From positions 38,665,239 to 38,729,238 of the forward strand of contig NC_080065.1 of assembly GCF_949987535.1 (NCBI RefSeq): 64,000 nucleotides of DNA, read 5' to 3'. Each line of letters opens with the position of its first letter. Position 1 is the stretch's first letter. Origin of the DNA: Balaenoptera acutorostrata. Its lineage: Eukaryota > Chordata > Mammalia > Artiodactyla > Balaenopteridae. Shown in pieces: positions 45,711-58,700 of this stretch. Both the position numbers and the translations under genes were made by a program. Under the pieces are notes generated by a model, which saw only the letters and a program-made list of their open reading frames with translations, had not been told where the DNA came from and searched no databases.

Positions 45711-47514
45711 ATTAACTAAATGGAAGTATCCTTAATAGCTCCCTGGCTACCCACCCTTCGGCACGCTTGACAATTCCCACCAGCCCCCCTTGTTATCAAG
45801 CCAAGCCTCTTGGCTCTCAGGGGCGGGGGGTGGAGGGGGGGGGGATTCATGGAGGAACAGATCTCGCCACCTGTGTTGATTGCCCATTAATCACCTTCAG
45901 TGTTGCTGAAAGGACTCATAGGAATCAAATGGTTTATGCTCAGGGGATAGCTTCCTTACAGGCAAAGGATACACTAGGGCAACAGCAGATGAGCCGAGTG
46001 CACTGACAGGGTCTGGAGAGCCCAGGTGTAGGCCTCTTCGTCCTCTCACTGCTCAGTCACACCAGACACCCTGTTTCTCCAGGTCTGGAACCACTACCTG
46101 TGTGCCTGCCAAGCACCTTGGTACCCGGAAGGCCGAAGTCTGCTCGTGATGGAGTTTCCTAGAGTGAGCTGGTCATGTAGGTGCACCATAGCTATGTGGA
46201 CAGCCTTACCAACAGCCCCCAGTTCCACTGAATTTAGGTGCAAATCATAAATTTAATTATATTGCTAAGCAGCATTGACAAGCTGACATATTCTGCCCTG
46301 AAACAACTCAGGGACCCATGACTACAGCACATCATTTATCTTTAGTTAACACAGTCTATACATAGCATTGCCAAGCATCAGTAACTCTGGAAAAAAAGCA
46401 TGCGGTCAAACCGGACCAGCTAAAATTAACCCACGCCATGCACCACTTAAAGAATTGCCCATTGCGCTCATCTCTTCCTTCTCTTGCTCACCAAAAAGTA
46501 TCTGTCCCAGCTTCTAAGTCCTCGGGGCTTTGCTTTCTGCGTGCTTTTTGCGTGGACCTAATCCATGTGAATAGGTGTTTGTGTGGTAATGGGCACATAC
46601 TAACATACCTTCTGCAGAGTACAGGCTTGAGAAATATTTTCTGGAAACAAAGAGCTATTTTTAAAAGTCCCATGAGGACTTTTTAGCCCATACACATGGG
46701 TAGCAGCATACTTCACCTACGCAGAGGCATAAATATGAGCAAAAACCCACATATAGGATAAGAAGGATATTGACGGAGTTTACAGTTTAAAGAGGTAGGC
46801 ATCTTTGTATACTTTAAAGAAGTAATGGTGCAAACTTATTGCAAAGAAGGCTGCTTTTAGTTGTGGGAGAGAGTGATTAGGATGGTTAGAATCTTCTAGA
46901 GAAAAGCAAAACATTGTCAGTGCTCCTGAAGAAGGCAGACTCCTGAGTTAGGCTGCTGCGGTCCCATGTGCTTTGTGCTGTTTTTCCAGTAATTTCATTT
47001 CGCTCTCAGAGTTGGTTTTTGGCAGAGGATTTGATGATCGTATGGGCCAAATACTTAAGACTTATTAAACACAGAGAAATTATTAAAAGATTGCACATCA
47101 TTCTGAGGGGGATTTTTCCTGTCATTTTTTTAAAGCCATACCTTTTCACTGAATTTGTCACGTATTACTATGAAAGTGTAAATTGTGTGATCAATGGCAT
47201 TTCCACCTCAAAATAAAATGAATACCCAACTGGAGAAAAATACTGAAGTTTCACTGACTGGCATCTGGAGCCCAAATTCGTCCAAGATTTTATGAAGACA
47301 GGCATCCTGAACATAAACCTCCATGACTGAGGTCAGAATGCAGTTTTGAAAGAATCCCAAAAGATTATCATATTAGATGGGCACAGAAATGAATTGCTTA
47401 AATTTTTATAAGTTCACCAACAACTTCCTTTACAATGGTGAGTTACTCTTCAATAAAGACACTTATAGGAGACAAAAATTTAATGTAGTAACTGTCATTT
47501 TGCTTGTCGGGGTC
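45711..47514. other. repeat-poor stretch
   Basis: About 1.8 kb. A G-rich run (GGGGCGGGGGGTGGAGGGGGGGGGG-like) lies at 45822-45844. The segment about 46960-47220 is AT-rich, repeat-free and open for 82 codons, with no splice signals. It is a possible conserved noncoding block. Confidence 0.4.
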
Positions 47515-48005
47515 CTTACTGTACATTCTTAGCTGGACTCCTGTCCTAGCCTCCTAATTTTTCTTCCCTACCTCCTATTTTTTCCCTATCCCCAGCCATC
47601 CTACCCTCTGCTTCCACATTCATTCTTCTTGCCTACCTTTGATCCAGTGATTCTTCTGCCCCATCATCTTCAGTAGCTCCCCACTGTTTCCTAAATTATG
47701 AATAAACTCATCTCTCTGGCATTTAAGAAGGCCCACAACATGGATCCTATGTACCCTTCCAGCCTCATCTCGCTTACGTACTATGTACACCCATGTTTGT
47801 GTCCCCTGAATTCCTGCTTCATTATAGCCATTCATAATGAACCCTTGGTCAGAAATTCCCTCTTCTTACCTCCCAGGTGGGAACAATCCTTCAAGGATTT
47901 TGTCTTTAAGGCATAGTTCAAATATTGCCTTATCCACAAAGCTTTTCCCAGTTCCCCCAAGAGAATGCACACTTCCATCTTAGAATCTCTGAAGCCCTTT
48001 CTTTC
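47515..48005 (+). mobile_element. L2 fragment, plus strand
   Basis: Sense L2 order: 'tcagtagctccccactg', 'ggcatttaagaaggccc', 'catagttcaaatattgcc', 'cacaaagcttttcccag'. It appears to continue beyond a MIR as the piece at 48380. Confidence 0.8.
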
Positions 48006-48029
48006 TCCCTCTCTAGGAGAGTTAGTATA

Positions 48030-48265
48030 TAGCCCAGTATTGAAGAACTCAGCTTCTGCAGCAAGACAGCTTTGTTTCAAGTCCCAGTTCTATTACTTAC
48101 TTCCTGCATGATCTTACCTAAGTTTCATGACCTCTCTGTACCTTAGTTCTGTTTTGTTTTGTTTTACTTCTAAAATAAAGATGCTAATAGTACCTACCTC
48201 ATAAAATTGTGGTGAGAATTACAAGTGTTGATACATTTAAAGTAGTTAGGATAGTACCTGGTCCC
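48030..48265 (+). mobile_element. MIR inserted within L2
   Basis: 'ttcaagtcccagttctatta', 'tgcatgatcttacctaag', 'tctctgtaccttagttctg', 'ctcataaaattgtggtgag', 'taggatagtacctgg' follow MIR. Confidence 0.85.
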
Positions 48266-48379
48266 ATGGTGTTTACTGTATTCTCTTGTGGCTCTTATTT
48301 ATATTCCAACAAGAATTAGAATTGAACTGTATGAAATTTCCCATATTCAACTCTATTTTGGACCGTCATATCATTATGT

Positions 48380-48545
48380 CATTTGTTTCAACCTAATGGA
48401 GACTCTTATGTGCTTTCTATTCCCTGTAATAGACTGTACTATCCCTAAGGATAAGGGCTATATCTTTTACATCCTTGTATCTTACAGTACCTGGTAAGGA
48501 CCTGGCAAATGCCGAGTGTTTAACAAACAGTCAGTGGATTTTGCA
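48380..48545 (+). mobile_element. L2 3' end, continuation
   Basis: 'ctttctattccctgtaatag', 'ccctaaggataagggctat', 'atccttgtatcttacagtacc', then 'gagtgtttaacaaacag'. It fits the missing 3' end of the L2 at 47515. Confidence 0.7.
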
Positions 48546-49386
48546 TGCACACGAAAAAAATTCAAAAAATAGAAGCCAAGTTTTCCCCCCAGTATCTTAA
48601 GTATTCTTTGGCTACCATAGACTACTGTTATGTCCTCCGGCAGTCATTTATGAAAGGAGAGAGATTAAAATATGCAGGAGGAGACATTTCTCTTCTCCAT
48701 TACTAATATACTTACAGTCTTTCCCAAAAGCCTTCCACAGAACCTTAGCTTCAGGTCATGGGACCAGTGTCATGGTCTAGTCTTGGGGTGTGTCCCAGGA
48801 TGTTTCTGTGTCATCACTGCGCTATCCTGTGGGCACTTCAGCTGCCAAGGGAATAGTGGCCCCCTCCTGCCTCTGTAAGAGCCGAATGACCCTCTCAGCT
48901 TTAATCATTCTTTTTCATCAGATATTTTCAACCTTAAGGGCTTATTACCTGACAATACAGCTAAAATAAGCACAAGCTGACAATACATGTAAAAGAAACA
49001 CAATATAAGGGAAGTGTGTCCGTGCAGGAATGGTATCTTAGAGAGAATGTGCAGCCTTTATTTGTTACAAAGAACTTGAGCTTTGGACACGCATGAGAGA
49101 GCAGCGCTGGGCTCTGACATCGAAGCTGACATTGAATTCTTTACAGTCTGCTGTTTATAAACAACTCAGTAAATGATTCAGTAAGTAAACACAGATTATT
49201 ATGATCCCTTTTAAGGAAACGGTGTTTATGTTGGCTCCCTCTCGCACCCGAACTAGTGGTAGCCCATCCTGACTCACAGACAGCACTAATATCCTGATAA
49301 TGCCAAGCATCCTGCAAAGACTATTTATCCCCTTTCCTTGCTTCTCTGAGGTTGGAGGAAGGCCGGTAGAATTATACACTTTATAC
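48546..49386. other. non-repetitive stretch
   Basis: Nothing assigned. Confidence 0.4.
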
Positions 49387-49728
49387 AAGAAGAAACAGAG
49401 GTGGGGCTTCCCTGGTGGCGCAGTGGTTGAGAATCTGCCTGCCAATGCAGGGGACACGGGTTCGAGCCCTGGTCTGGGAAGATCCCACATGCCGCAGAGC
49501 AACTGGGCCCGTGAGCCACGACTACTGAGCCTGCGCGTCTGGAGCCTGTGCTCCGCAACAAGAGAGGCCACGATAGTGAGAGGCCCGCGCACCACGATGA
49601 AGAGTGGCCCCCGCTTGCCGCAACTAGAGAAAGCCCTCGCACAGAAACAAAGACCCAACACAGCCATAAATAAAATTAATTAGTTAATTTTTTTAAAAAT
49701 TCCTTTAAAAAAAAGAAGAAACAGAGGT
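49387..49728 (+). mobile_element. CHR-type long SINE with target-site duplication
   Basis: Body 49403-49712 on the plus strand, starting GGGGCTTCCCTGGTGGCGCAG and ending in an A/T-rich tail. AAGAAGAAACAGAGGT flanks it perfectly (49387-49402 and 49713-49728). Confidence 0.97.
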
Positions 49729-51151
49729 AGAGACAAAACAGCTTTCCTAAGTCTCTTTAACAGACCAACAAGAGGTAAAGAAGGTACCATCAGTGCGATG
49801 CTTTGTATCTGCTCCTAGATGAGCAAAATAAAGTGTAGATAATGCATGTTATTGATAATTCAAATAACAGTGTTTAGTTATCTCAAAATAGGGACTCGAT
49901 AGTGAGTTTTTCCAGGCTGAAATACTCAGATAATGCCTGCTATTAGTTTCCCAGTGGCGGTGCTTCATTATACACTCCCTGCCTTCACATATAATTGTTG
50001 GGAGTTAAGGATTCTTTGTAAGATAAATATTAGGTCTTAACTTTTTTATCCTCCTCAACTCCCAGCAATTTGCTGAGCCATAATCAGTGGTGAGTAGATA
50101 TTTCCCACTGAGTTTACGAGAGACCTGTTCTCTGTGCATATGCTCAGACCAACGTTAGTGAACGTCTGGAGGGGGAGTGAGACCACAGCTCAAGGTCAGC
50201 CTCCTCAAGCCCCTGCAGGTCCTTTCTGATTGTCAACATATGTCAAGGTTGTCTGTTTATTCTGGAACCCAAACAGTAAGAAAAGAGTTAGAAATCTGTG
50301 GGCATATGCCTCGGAAAGCCTTGACTGTAGAAGTGAGTAACATTTTTTTTTGAAGTCTGAGAAGGATGATTAAGCATCTCTCTAAAAATTCCAGTGGGCC
50401 TGTGTGTACTCTACATACCCATTCCTAGTATGGTTTCTCTTCCAAAGCATAACACACATTTTTCAGGGGTGAAATCCAAGACAAACATTCTTTCACCCTA
50501 GGTGACCCCAGTGGGTGGTGAACTCTTTTTAGTGACTGGAAAGTTAAAGCATCCCAAAGTTGATCGTGACCTTTGAGTTCCAGACTGCAGCACTGACGAC
50601 TTGCTTAGTTCTACAGCTTCAAAACCAACTCTGTAATCACTGCTCTCAAGAGAACTCTGGCTTCTGCACACAGAAGCCTCTCTAGGGAGAGACAGAGGCT
50701 AGGCTCTGTCATTCCAGAAAGGCCTTTGTTCATACCAGCTCCTACTTGTGATACACAATTTTTCAGATAATGTGCACTTTTGCACTAAGGAAAAAACCTT
50801 GAATTCATCATACAGGTCTGCCCTGATTTTAATACAGATTAATCTATGCACTGAGAAAGCAGACTACACACCATATTTATAAAAAGATTTACATGGAATT
50901 CAAACATAGGTACCATTGAGTAGAAGTTCAAATAATAGTGTGCCTTATGGCAAATATATGCAATATATATTTAAAACAAAACTCAAGAGACACGAATTAC
51001 TAAATAAAGAACTTATCACTTAGAAAATAGATTATACAACTTTCAAAGGGCTTTTAAATATATATAATTTATAGGAAATTGATTTCCATGTAATTCACAA
51101 TATATGATACAAAATAAGCTACTTTCTTTTAAGGTCAACAATTATTTGAAC
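49729..51151. other. repeat-poor stretch
   Basis: About 1.4 kb with no repeat family, gene or strong motif recognised. Confidence 0.4.
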
Positions 51152-51344
51152 CAGGGGTTGGCAAACTATTGTCCTCAGTTGTTTTGTAAGTAAAGTTCTA
51201 TTGCAACACAACCAGATCTATTTGTTTCAGATTGTTTATGGCTGCTTTGGGGATACAGTGTCAGAGTTGGGTAGGTAAAACATAGGTCCGCAAGCCTGAA
51301 ATATTTACTATCTGGCCCTTGAAGAAAAAGTATGTCAACCCCTG
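51152..51344 (-). mobile_element. hAT-Charlie-type nonautonomous transposon
   Basis: Starts CAGGGGTTGGCAAACTATTG and ends 'gtcaacccctg', a decayed terminal inverted repeat. The interior ('gaaatatttactatctggcc' and 'gtaagtaaagttctattgc') matches the well-known mammalian family in reverse. The 8-bp flanks agree at only 5 positions, so it is old. Confidence 0.88.
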
Positions 51345-52729
51345 TTATAAACAGAAAAAGATTGTTTCTATAAAAAGGTATTTTATGGAACTAGTCATCA
51401 TGTTTGTATTGGTTGTTGTTTTTTAATCTCCTATGGAAAATTATTTTCAATTGGTAACTGACATAAATGAGAATTCAGGATTCACTTTATGAATTTCCTT
51501 CACAGTCAACTCTTCTGAAATACATTCTATTGCAAAGTAAGATTAACAGTATCTGCTAATCAGTGTGGACTTGTACATTTTTATTATTATTGGTATTCCA
51601 CCAAATGAAAGCTGAGCATCTGTAAATGCTTGGTGATGGATTGAATGGGCAATAATTTGCAACTGAGCTGTCTGAGATATGTCATCATTATCACATAATA
51701 TTTATCTTATGAAGAGTTACAGTCAGTGTAACACACAGCTCCAGTTTGAGGGCAGACTTGACTTTACAGGTTTGTGGATCATCCATAAACTGACTGCTGC
51801 CACTGAATTCATGCTGAAGAATAAAGACAGAAGACTCTCCTTTTAGGAAATTGTGCACTGTGAAAGACTCGTAAACCAGAAGCCTCACAACACTGTAGTA
51901 GATGTTACCGTTCAGATGAATGGCCTTTGTGTATCCTCAAGATGTTCTCAAGTAACATTCATGTCTTTACTGCTACAGGTTATATTTTCATTTTCATATG
52001 TTATGGAAAAGCAGCCTTTAGCTCTTCTTGTTTCTCACTTAATATTCCTTAGTAAATAGAATTTTAACACTACAAATTTGGATTCATTGGAGAGCAAATA
52101 TTTGCAGGAGTGGGTCTGTGCACCTGTCACTGCAAAGCTCCTGCCAAGCAAACCCCAGAGAAATGGAGAAACACCTGGATAGCATCCTTACTGCGACAGA
52201 AGCTCTTCTTTTTCTGAATTCCAAAAGCGTTTGAAGTTGTGCATCTTTTGCATTGAACTCAAGTGGCTTGTGTACATATGGTAGCTTCACTTCAGTTGTA
52301 AATTCTTAGAGGGAAAGGACTTAGTCTTCTCTCATCTTTATATGCTCTGCTCCCTTCCTCCACAACATAAACAGGGCCTGATACAAAATGGGGGCTTACT
52401 ATTGGTTAAATGAATGCCACATGAGTTCCAGGAATGACTTGAGAGCAAATGCAGAAGGGAAGTGGAGGGGGAGGCGTTAGCTTAGATTTCATGGTGTTTG
52501 AGTTTGACATCCTCTCCACAACACTAAGACTAATACTGAGGAGAATTGTTTCCTGAATCTGAGAGCAGCAGATGCGTTTCCTCTTCTGCCATTTTTCTTT
52601 CTCTTGGGGAAAAGCAGACAAGAAGGTCCTACAAAAGTATTGGAGGTGTTTGTTCTTATCAGCCACTAGTGATTGTGGCAAATTCTGTTGTTGGTTTCAG
52701 TTGGTGTCCCAGGCTGTGTGATGAGGACT
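51345..52729. other. repeat-poor stretch
   Basis: About 1.4 kb without a recognised repeat. It holds a weak minus-strand exon-like segment (52192-52304, see findings) and several short open frames on the minus strand, none with a known domain. Confidence 0.4.
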
Positions 52730-52945
52730 TTGGAGTCTGGGGAGCCGGAGACCCTGAGTTGTCCTGTGTGTGTGCACCTGGCATACGGCTGACATGCTGT
52801 GAGCTCTGATTTATCCATTTGTCGGTGGAGATATTAACATCTATCTCAGATGGTCATTGTGAGGAGCAGATAGGTACATAGGAAAATTCCTGGCACAAAG
52901 TAGGTATGGAATAAATATTAGATACTTTATTATTTTTACTATTAC
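52730..52945 (+). mobile_element. MIR
   Basis: 'gccggagaccctgagttg', 'atttatccatttgtcggtgg', 'atggtcattgtgaggagcag', 'cctggcacaaagtaggtatgg' follow MIR. Confidence 0.75.
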
Positions 52946-52999
52946 TGCTGCTACTACTGCTATTACTCCTACTGAAAAAGTAGTAGTAGCCTGGGTGGC
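52946..52999. repeat. imperfect trinucleotide tract with hairpin
   Basis: (CTA/CTG/ATT)n-like sequence ends in 'ctactgaaaaagtagtagtag', which can fold on itself. Confidence 0.7.
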
Positions 53000-53106
53000 T
53001 GGAAGCATCCTACCCACCTCCTCACCCCACTCACCAGAGCTGATCTCCTATTTATATTTTCTGGGAGGATAAGAAGGGTGCTGGATCTAGTAGAATATAT
53101 CTCATA

Positions 53107-53790
53107 TTTGAGTAGTATATTTTTTAATTAATTTTTATCGGAGTATAGTTGATTTACAATGTTGTGTTAGTTTGTGCTGTACAGCAAAGTGAGTCAGTTA
53201 TACATATACATATATCCACTCTTGTTTCGATTCTATCCCCATATAGGTCATTACAGAGTATTGAGTAGAATTCCCTGCGCTATACAGTAGGTTCTTATTA
53301 GTTACCTATTTTATATATAGTAATGTATTATGTCAATCCCAATCTCCCAATTTATCCCTCCCCTCCCCCTTTCCCCCTTGGTAACCATAAGTTTGTTTTC
53401 TACATCTGTGATTCTATTTCTGTTTTGTAAATAGGTTCATTTGTACCATTTTTTTTTAGATTCCACATATAAGCAATGTCATATGATATTTGTCTTTCTC
53501 TGGCTGACTTACTTCACTCAGTATGACAATCTCTAGGTCCATCCATGTCATTGCAAATGACATTATTTTGTTCTTTTTTATAGCTGAGTACTATTCCATT
53601 GTATATTTGTGCCACATCTTCTTTATCCATTCCTCCGTCGATGGACATTTAGGTTGCTTCCATGTCCTGGCTATTGTAAATAGTGCTGCAGTGAAGATTG
53701 GGGTACATGTATCTTCTCGAATTATGGTTTTCTCTGGATATATTCCCAGGAGTGGGATTGCTGGATCATATGGTAGCTCTATTTTGAGTA
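53107..53790 (-). mobile_element. 5'-truncated L1 3' end with target-site duplication
   Basis: Cetartiodactyl-type L1 3' UTR and ORF2 C-terminus on the minus strand ([18 protein letters not shown] in 53591-53911). TTTGAGTA flanks it (53107-53114 and 53783-53790), followed on both sides by similar A/T-rich sequence. Confidence 0.9.
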
Positions 53791-54562
53791 ATTTATTTTT
53801 TAAGGAAGTAAAATTCTCACAGACTCCAGAGAATGCCTGTACAGGCCAGTTCGAGAAAAATTGATTTAAAAAATAAATTTTAATGTTGGAGATAATTCTT
53901 TTCGTTGTCACTTATCTCTGCAAAAAGAACAAAACTTAATTTCGTATCCCAAAAGACCCTTGTTTGAGAAGCCCTGCTTTCATGTTCTGCTATAAGCACA
54001 TCAACCTAGACTATAGCTCAGGCTGGCCCTTTAGAGCTGAGGAAGCAGGGAGCACTTACTGAAAGGGAGGGACTGAGAGGCTTGCCAGACTCCACATGTC
54101 CAGAGGATGAGACATGGGTACAAGGCAAGAAAGATGGACGTCACAACGAGGAGGTGGTGGGCAAGAGGGGGAAGGAGTAGCCTGGAAGCTGACTTCATTG
54201 CTTCACTGTCTTGCCTCAGGGCTGTCCTGAGGCAGCATTAGATCAAATATTTACCACAGTACTTGGCACCTAGTAGAATGTTGTTCCCTTTCCTTCCTCT
54301 TTCCCCTGAAAAAGACTGTCCTTAGCTATAGAAGCAATGAAGCTGTATAGACAGCTAAAAGGTGTGGCATTAAAACAAACTTTTTCTGCTTTTCCAAAGG
54401 GCAACTTTACCCCCTACTGGACTAAACTCAGACCCAAGCTTCCTTCTCTGAGCTTTTAGAACATTTAGTGCCTGGGGAGTCATTTGGCAATAATCGAGTA
54501 CTGTTTTATTGCTAGGATTCCTTTATATGTATACATTTATAAGGCCCTGGAGTCCCTAACTT
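53791..54562. other. non-repetitive stretch
   Basis: Nothing assigned. Confidence 0.4.
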
Positions 54563-54932
54563 AAAATTTGTTTTTTGGGCTTCCCTGGTGGCGCAGTGGT
54601 TGAGAATCTGCCTGCCAATGCAGGGGACACGGGTTCGAGCCCTGGTCTGGGAAGATCCCACATGCCACGGAGCAGCTGGGCCCGTGAGCCACAATTGCTG
54701 AGCCTGCGCGTCTGGAGCCTGTGCCCCGCGACGGGAGGGGCCGCGATAGAGAAAGGCCCGCGCACCGCGATGAAGAGCGGTCCCCGCACCGCGATGAAGA
54801 GTGGCCCCCGCTTGCCGCAACTGGAGAAAGCCCTCGCACGAACCGAGGACCCAGCACAGCCAAAAATAAATAAATAAATAAATACAAAATCAAGTAAAAC
54901 TTTAAAAAAAAAAAAAAAAAAAATTTGTTTTT
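54563..54932 (+). mobile_element. CHR-type long SINE with internal duplication and target-site duplication
   Basis: Body 54577-54919 on the plus strand, with (AAAT)n and a long A tail. AAATTTGTTTTT flanks it (54564-54575 and 54921-54932). A 23-bp unit, CGCACCGCGATGAAGAGYGG plus YCC, is present twice in tandem at about 54761-54808. The other long copies have it once. Confidence 0.96.
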
Positions 54933-55462
54933 GCTTCAGAAGTTCGGCTGTAAGGAGGCTCTCCAAATCAAGTGTAACAACCGCAACAAATAATATATTA
55001 ACTAGTGGTTAAGTACCCATCTAGGCTGTAACAGCCTGTTTGGCTCGGGTTGTAGGTGAACTGTGGCTGGTTCCTAGAGCTGGGTCAGGAGCTCTGCGGT
55101 TTGTACGGTGAAGGAATGTCTCCTTCACCATCTCATCCTGCCCTCACCACCCCTACCCTCTGTCTTCCCCTTCACCACACTTCACCACTTCCTGGGTGAA
55201 GAAACAGCTAGGGCAAAAATTCTGAAATTTTTCTTTGGTACCTTCCTCCAAATTTAGTTTTTGACTGGATACTCCTGGTTAAACCAAGAGTAAATAACCT
55301 CCTAGGGTCTAGTCAGCCTCAGTGTGAGAAGCTGTTAAACCAGAAAACCAGAGTAGCATACACCAACTCGTTCCTGTCTCGCAAACCTCTCCTTGCGGAG
55401 GTATTTTTAAGAGCAAGTGCCTTATTTATTAGTCATTGGATTTGACAGGACTAGAGAGACAT
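54933..55462. other. non-repetitive stretch
   Basis: Nothing assigned. Confidence 0.4.
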
Positions 55463-55789
55463 CCCCCACTCCTTTTTTCTTCTTTTTTTACATCTTTATT
55501 GGAGTATAATTACTTTACATTGTTGTGTTAGTTGCTGCTTTGGTGTATAACAAAGTGAATCAGCTATACTTAAACATATATCCCTTCCCTCTTACGTCTC
55601 CCTCCCACCCTCCCTATCCCACCCCTCTAGGTGGTCACAGAGCACCGAGCTGATCTCCCTGTGCTATGCGGCTGCTTCCCACTAGCTATCTTTTTTACAT
55701 TTGGTAGTGTATATATGTCCATGCCACTCTCTCACTTCATCCCAGCTTACCCTCCCCCCTCCCCATGTCCTTCAGTCCATTCACTACGT

Positions 55790-58700
55790 CTGCGTCTTTA
55801 TTCCCGTTCTGCCCCTACGTTCTTCAGAACCTTTTTTTTTTTTTTTAGATTCCCTATATATGTGTTAGCATACGGTATTTGTTTTTCTCTTTCTGACTTA
55901 CTTCACTCTGTAGGACAGACTCTAGGTCCATCCACCTCACTACAAATAACTCCATTTCGTTTCTTTTTACGGCTGACTAATATTCCATTGTATATATGTG
56001 CCACATCTTCCTTATCCATTCATCTGTTGATGGACACTTAGGTTGCTTCCATGTCCTGGCTATTGTAAATAGAGCTGCAATGAACATTGTGGTACATGAC
56101 TCTTTTTGAATTATGGTTTTCTCAGGGTACATGCCCAGTAGTGGGATTGCTGGGTCATATGGTAGTACTATTTTTAGTTTTTTAAGGAACCTCCATACTG
56201 TTCTCCATAGTGGCTGTATCAATTTACATTCCCACCAACAGTGCAAGAAGGTTCCCTTTTCTCCACACCCTCTCCAGCATTTATTGTTTCTAGATTTTTT
56301 GATGATGGCCATTCTGACCGGTGTGAGATGATATCTCATTGTAGTTTTGATTTGCATTTCTCTAATAATTAATGATGTTGAGCATTCTTTCATGCGTTTG
56401 TTGGCAATCTGTATATCTTCTTTGGAGGAATGTCTATTTAGGTCTTCTGCCCATTTTTGGATTGGGTTGTTTGTTTTTTTGATATTGAGCTGCATGAGCT
56501 GCTTGTAAATCTTGGAGATTAATCCTTTGTCAGTTGCTTCATTTGCAAATATTTTCTCCCATTCTGAGGGTTGTCTTTTGGTCTTGTTTATGGTTTCCTT
56601 TGCTGTGCAAAAGCTTTTAAGTTTCATTAGGTCCCATTTGTTTATTTTTGTTTTTATTTCCATTTCTCTAGGAGGTGGGTCAAAAAGGATCTTGCTGTGA
56701 TTTATGTCATAGAGTGTTCTGCCTATGTTTTCCTCTAAGAGTTTGATAGTGTCTGGCCTTACATTTAGGTCTTTAATCCATTTTGAGCTTATTTTTGTGT
56801 ATGGTGTTAGGGAGTGTTCTAATTTCATTTTTTACATGTAGCTGTCCAGTTTTCCCAGCACCACTTATTGAAGAGACTGTCTTTTCTCCATTGTATATCC
56901 TTGCCTCCTTTGTCATAGATTAGTTGACCATATGTGCATGGGTTTATCTCTGGGCTTTCTATCCTGTTCCATTGATCGATATTTCTGTTTTTGTGCCAGT
57001 ACCATATTGTCTTGATTACTGTAGCTTTGTAGTATAGTCTGATGTCAGGGAGTCTGATTCCTCCAGCTTTTTTTTTCTGTCAAGACTGCTTTGGCTATTT
57101 GGGGTCTTTTGTGTCTCCGTACAAATTTTAAGACTTTTTTGTTCGAGTTCTGTAAAAAATTCCACTGGTAATTTGATAGGGATTGCATTGAATCTGTAGA
57201 TTGCTTTGGGTAGTATAGTCATTTTCACAATGTTGATTCTTCCAATACAAGAGCATGGTATAACTCTCCATCTGTTTGTGTCATATTTAATTTCTTTCAT
57301 CAGTGTCTTATAGTTTTCTGCATAAAGGTCTTTGGTCTCCTTAGGTAGGTTTATTCCTAGGTATTTTATTCTTTTGTTGCAGTGGTAAATGGGAGTGTTT
57401 CCTTAATTTCTCTTTCAGATTTTTCATCATTAGTGTATAGGAATGCAAGAAATTTCTCTGCATTAATTTTGTATCCTACAACTTTACGAAACTCATTGAT
57501 TAGCTCTAGTAGTTTTCTGGTAGCATCTTTAGGATTCTCTATGTATAGTATCATGTCATCTGCAAACAGCGATAGTTTTACTTCTTCTTTTCCGATTTGG
57601 ATTCCTTTTATTTCTTTTTCATCTCTGATTGCTGTGGCTAAAACTTCCAAAACTATGTTGAATAATAGTGGTGAGAGTGGGCAACCTTGTCTTGTTCCTG
57701 ATCTTAGTGTTAATGGTTTCAGTTTTTCACCATTGAGAACGATGTTGGCTGTGGGTTTGTCATATATGGCCTTTATTATGTTGAAGTAAGTTCCCTCTAT
57801 GCCTACTTTCTGGAGAGTTTTTATCATAAATGGGTGTTCAATTTTGTCAAAAGCTTTTTCTGCATCTACTGAGATTACCACATGGTTTTTATCCTTCAAT
57901 TTGTTAATATGGTGTATCACATTGATTGATTTGCATATATAGAAGAATCCTTGCATCCCTGGGATAAACCCCACTTGATCGTGGTGTATGATCCTTTTAA
58001 TGTGGTACTGGATTCTGTTTGCTAGTATTTTGTTGAGGATTTTTGCATCTATGTTCATCAGTGATATTGGCCTGGAGTTTTCTTTCTTTGTGACATCTTT
58101 GTCTGGTTTTGGTATCAGGGTGATGGTGGCCTCATGAAATGAGTTTGGGAGTGTTCCTCCCTCTACTATATTTTTGAAGAGTTTGAGAGGATAGGCGTTA
58201 GCTCTTCTCTAAATGTTTGATAGAATTCACCTGTGAATCCTCTGGTCCTGGTCCTTTGTTTGTTAGAAGATTTTTAATCACAGTTTCAATTTCAATGCTT
58301 GTGATTGGTCTGTTTATATTTTCTATTTCTTCCTGGTTCAGTCTTGGAAGGTTGTGCTTTTCTAAGAATTTGTCCATTTCTTCCAGGTTGTCCATTTTGT
58401 TCGCATATAGTTGCTTGTAGTAATCTCTCATGATCCTTTCTATTTCTACAGTGTCAGTTGTTACTTCTCCTTTTTCATTTCTAAATCTGTTGATTTGAGT
58501 TTTCTCCCTTTTTTTCTTGACGAGTCTGGCTAAGGGTTTATCAATTTTGTTTATCTTCTCAAAGAACCAGCTTTTAGTTTTATTGATCTTTGCTATCGTT
58601 TCCTTCATTTCTTTTTCATTTATTTCTAATCTGATCTTTATGATTTCTTTCCTTCTGCTAACTTTGGGGTTTTTTTGTTCTTCTTCCTCTAATTGCTTTA

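Noticed and set aside
49155..49667. 170-codon minus-strand frame
   Set aside because: Most of it is the antisense reading of a CHR SINE (the 'GLCFCARAFSSCGKRG' type), a frame shared by all such SINEs here.
51691..51933. About 80-codon minus-strand frame (SVVRLLVYESFTVHNFLKGE...)
   Set aside because: It looks protein-like but has no acceptor with a pyrimidine tract, ends in a double stop, and matches nothing I recognise.
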